Origin: GCA-020352575 sp041635475
GTDB taxonomy: Bacteria > Actinomycetota > Acidimicrobiia > Spongiisociales > JAENVV01
Direction of reading: 5' to 3'
NCBI GenBank assembly: GCA_041635475.1
Contig: JBFKVA010000119.1
Coordinates: 1 to 6,011, forward strand
DNA length: 6,011 bases
Every line of letters begins with the position of its first letter. The first letter of the stretch is position 1. Positions 5,251 to 6,011 of this stretch are shown here, piece after piece. Under the pieces are notes generated by a model that had not been told where the DNA came from, did not search any database, and worked only from the letters and a program-made list of their open reading frames with translations. The translations under genes were made by a program, and so were the position numbers.

Positions 5251-5895
5251 ATGTCCGACTGCTGCCACACCGACTACCGGAAGGTGTTCCGCACGGCGGG
5301 CGGGTTCCGCGACCTCAAGCGATACGAGAAGCGCGGGCTGAGGGGCTCGGCGGCCACGATCGCCCGCCTCGTGCGCGACCTCGACATCGTCGACGCCTCG
5401 CTCATCGAGGTGGGTGCGGGGGTTGGGGCGCTGCACGTTGATCTCCTCAGGAGTGGGGCAGCGACCGCCACGGCTGTGGAGATCTCGGCCGGTTGGACCG
5501 CATCGGCGACTGCCCTCCTCGAGCGGGCCGGCCACGCGGGGACGGTCCGACGGATGGTCGGCGACTTCGTGGAGCTCGCGGATGATGTCGCCGACGCCGA
5601 CGTCGTTCTCCTGCATCGCGTCATCTGCTGCTACCCCAACTGGGAGCAGCTCGTGGACGCCTCGGCGTCCCATGCCCGCAGGGCTGTTGTGTTCACCGTT
5701 CCTCGGGAGAACCTCCTGGCGCGGGTGACCCTTGCCTCGTTCAACGCCTGGCTCGCCGTGCAGGGCTGCGGGTTCAGGTCCTTCCTTCACCCGATCGGGG
5801 ACATCCTCGAACGTTTCGCCGGCCGCGGGTTCGAGGTGACCGCCGAGGAGCGGACCTTCACCTGGGTGACCTATCGGGTCGAACGGGCGAGCTGA
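5251..5895 (+). CDS. Class I SAM-dependent methyltransferase
   Basis: A 214-residue cytoplasmic protein with a Rossmann-type methyltransferase core. Motif I is LIEVGAGVGAL (51-61), the SAM-binding glycine loop. Glu77 in AVEIS ends strand 2 where the ribose is normally bound, GDF (104-106) is the adenine-contacting acidic loop, and ADVVLLHRVICCYPNW (116-131) is the strand-4 region with motif post-II character. The N-terminus MSDCCHTDYRKVF has a vicinal Cys4-Cys5 pair followed by an aromatic/basic helix, seen in a subgroup of small bacterial methyltransferases. A second CC pair lies at 126-127. The acceptor is unknown; small-molecule O- or C-methylation is the default guess. The ATG at 5251 is fixed by the strong promoter 6 bases upstream. 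It converges on the right-edge gene with only 4 bases between the stops. Confidence 0.88.
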   Translation: MSDCCHTDYRKVFRTAGGFRDLKRYEKRGLRGSAATIARLVRDLDIVDASLIEVGAGVGALHVDLLRSGAATATAVEISAGWTASATALLERAGHAGTVRRMVGDFVELADDVADADVVLLHRVICCYPNWEQLVDASASHARRAVVFTVPRENLLARVTLASFNAWLAVQGCGFRSFLHPIGDILERFAGRGFEVTAEERTFTWVTYRVERAS

Positions 5896-5899
5896 ACAC

Positions 5900-6011
5900 T
5901 CACCCCCAGGGGTCGACTCCGAGGACGGCCGGGGCCACGACCGGGCGGACGGGGGCCACCGCCTCCACCGGTGCGTACGCCTTCCCGAGGCCCGGTCGGT
6001 TGTCGACGGCG
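5900..6011 (-). CDS. C-terminal end of an unidentified protein (starts beyond the right edge)
   Basis: The minus strand is open from the window edge to TGA at 5900-5902, giving 36 complete codons that end APAVLGVDPWG. G/C-rich third positions and an Ala/Pro/Val-rich, low-complexity composition (VEAVAPVRPVVAPAV) suggest a flexible tail. It has too little information for a family call. Its stop faces that of the methyltransferase gene across 4 bases, a tight convergent arrangement typical of this window. Confidence 0.5.
   Translation of the reverse strand, partial: AVDNRPGLGKAYAPVEAVAPVRPVVAPAVLGVDPWG

Noticed and set aside
4984..5790. A 268-codon minus-strand open frame spanning the transporter end and the methyltransferase
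   Set aside because: It runs antisense to two recognised genes and across a strong promoter, and shows no domain pattern.

Overview
The window looks like ordinary chromosomal DNA of a high-GC actinobacterium. The evidence is strong G/C bias at third codon positions, GTG starts, TANNNT-type -10 hexamers and many apparently leaderless genes. An Acidimicrobiia-like lineage is my guess from overall feel, not something the sequence proves. There are ten genes, eight complete and one cut at each edge. I see no transposase, integrase, CRISPR array, tRNA or rRNA.

Layout. Bases 1-75 hold the first 25 codons of an unidentified minus-strand gene. Bases 76-237 are intergenic and carry a perfect 61-bp tandem duplication (115-175, 176-236) that ends one base from the next stop codon. 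Bases 238-1397 are a minus-strand operon. It encodes an ArsR-type winged-helix repressor fused in frame to an SRPBCC (AHSA1-like) ligand-binding domain, followed by a VOC/glyoxalase-fold protein. Its promoter has an imperfect palindrome filling exactly the spacer between -35 and -10. Divergent from it, 1491-2096 encodes a YdeI/OmdA-family protein. That gene overlaps tail to tail with a minus-strand CREST/ceramidase-like membrane hydrolase (2087-3085). A short divergent promoter region (3086-3182) then leads into four plus-strand genes: a DUF1761 membrane protein, a dual-specificity-type protein phosphatase, a ten-helix EamA/DMT transporter and a class I SAM-dependent methyltransferase. The right edge holds the last 36 codons of another minus-strand gene.

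How the genes fit together. Only the ArsR-SRPBCC/VOC pair looks like a functional unit: a probably autoregulated one-component sensor with a small-molecule-binding or glyoxalase-fold partner. The other genes seem to be separate housekeeping or accessory units, each with its own start signals. The points most worth a second look are: a perfect Shine-Dalgarno plus in-frame GTG at the domain boundary of the ArsR-SRPBCC fusion, which could give a second, free SRPBCC product; the operator-in-spacer promoter; the 61-bp duplicated hairpin element; and the repeated placement of a -10 hexamer 6-7 bases before start codons. I did not find a convincing wholly new system.
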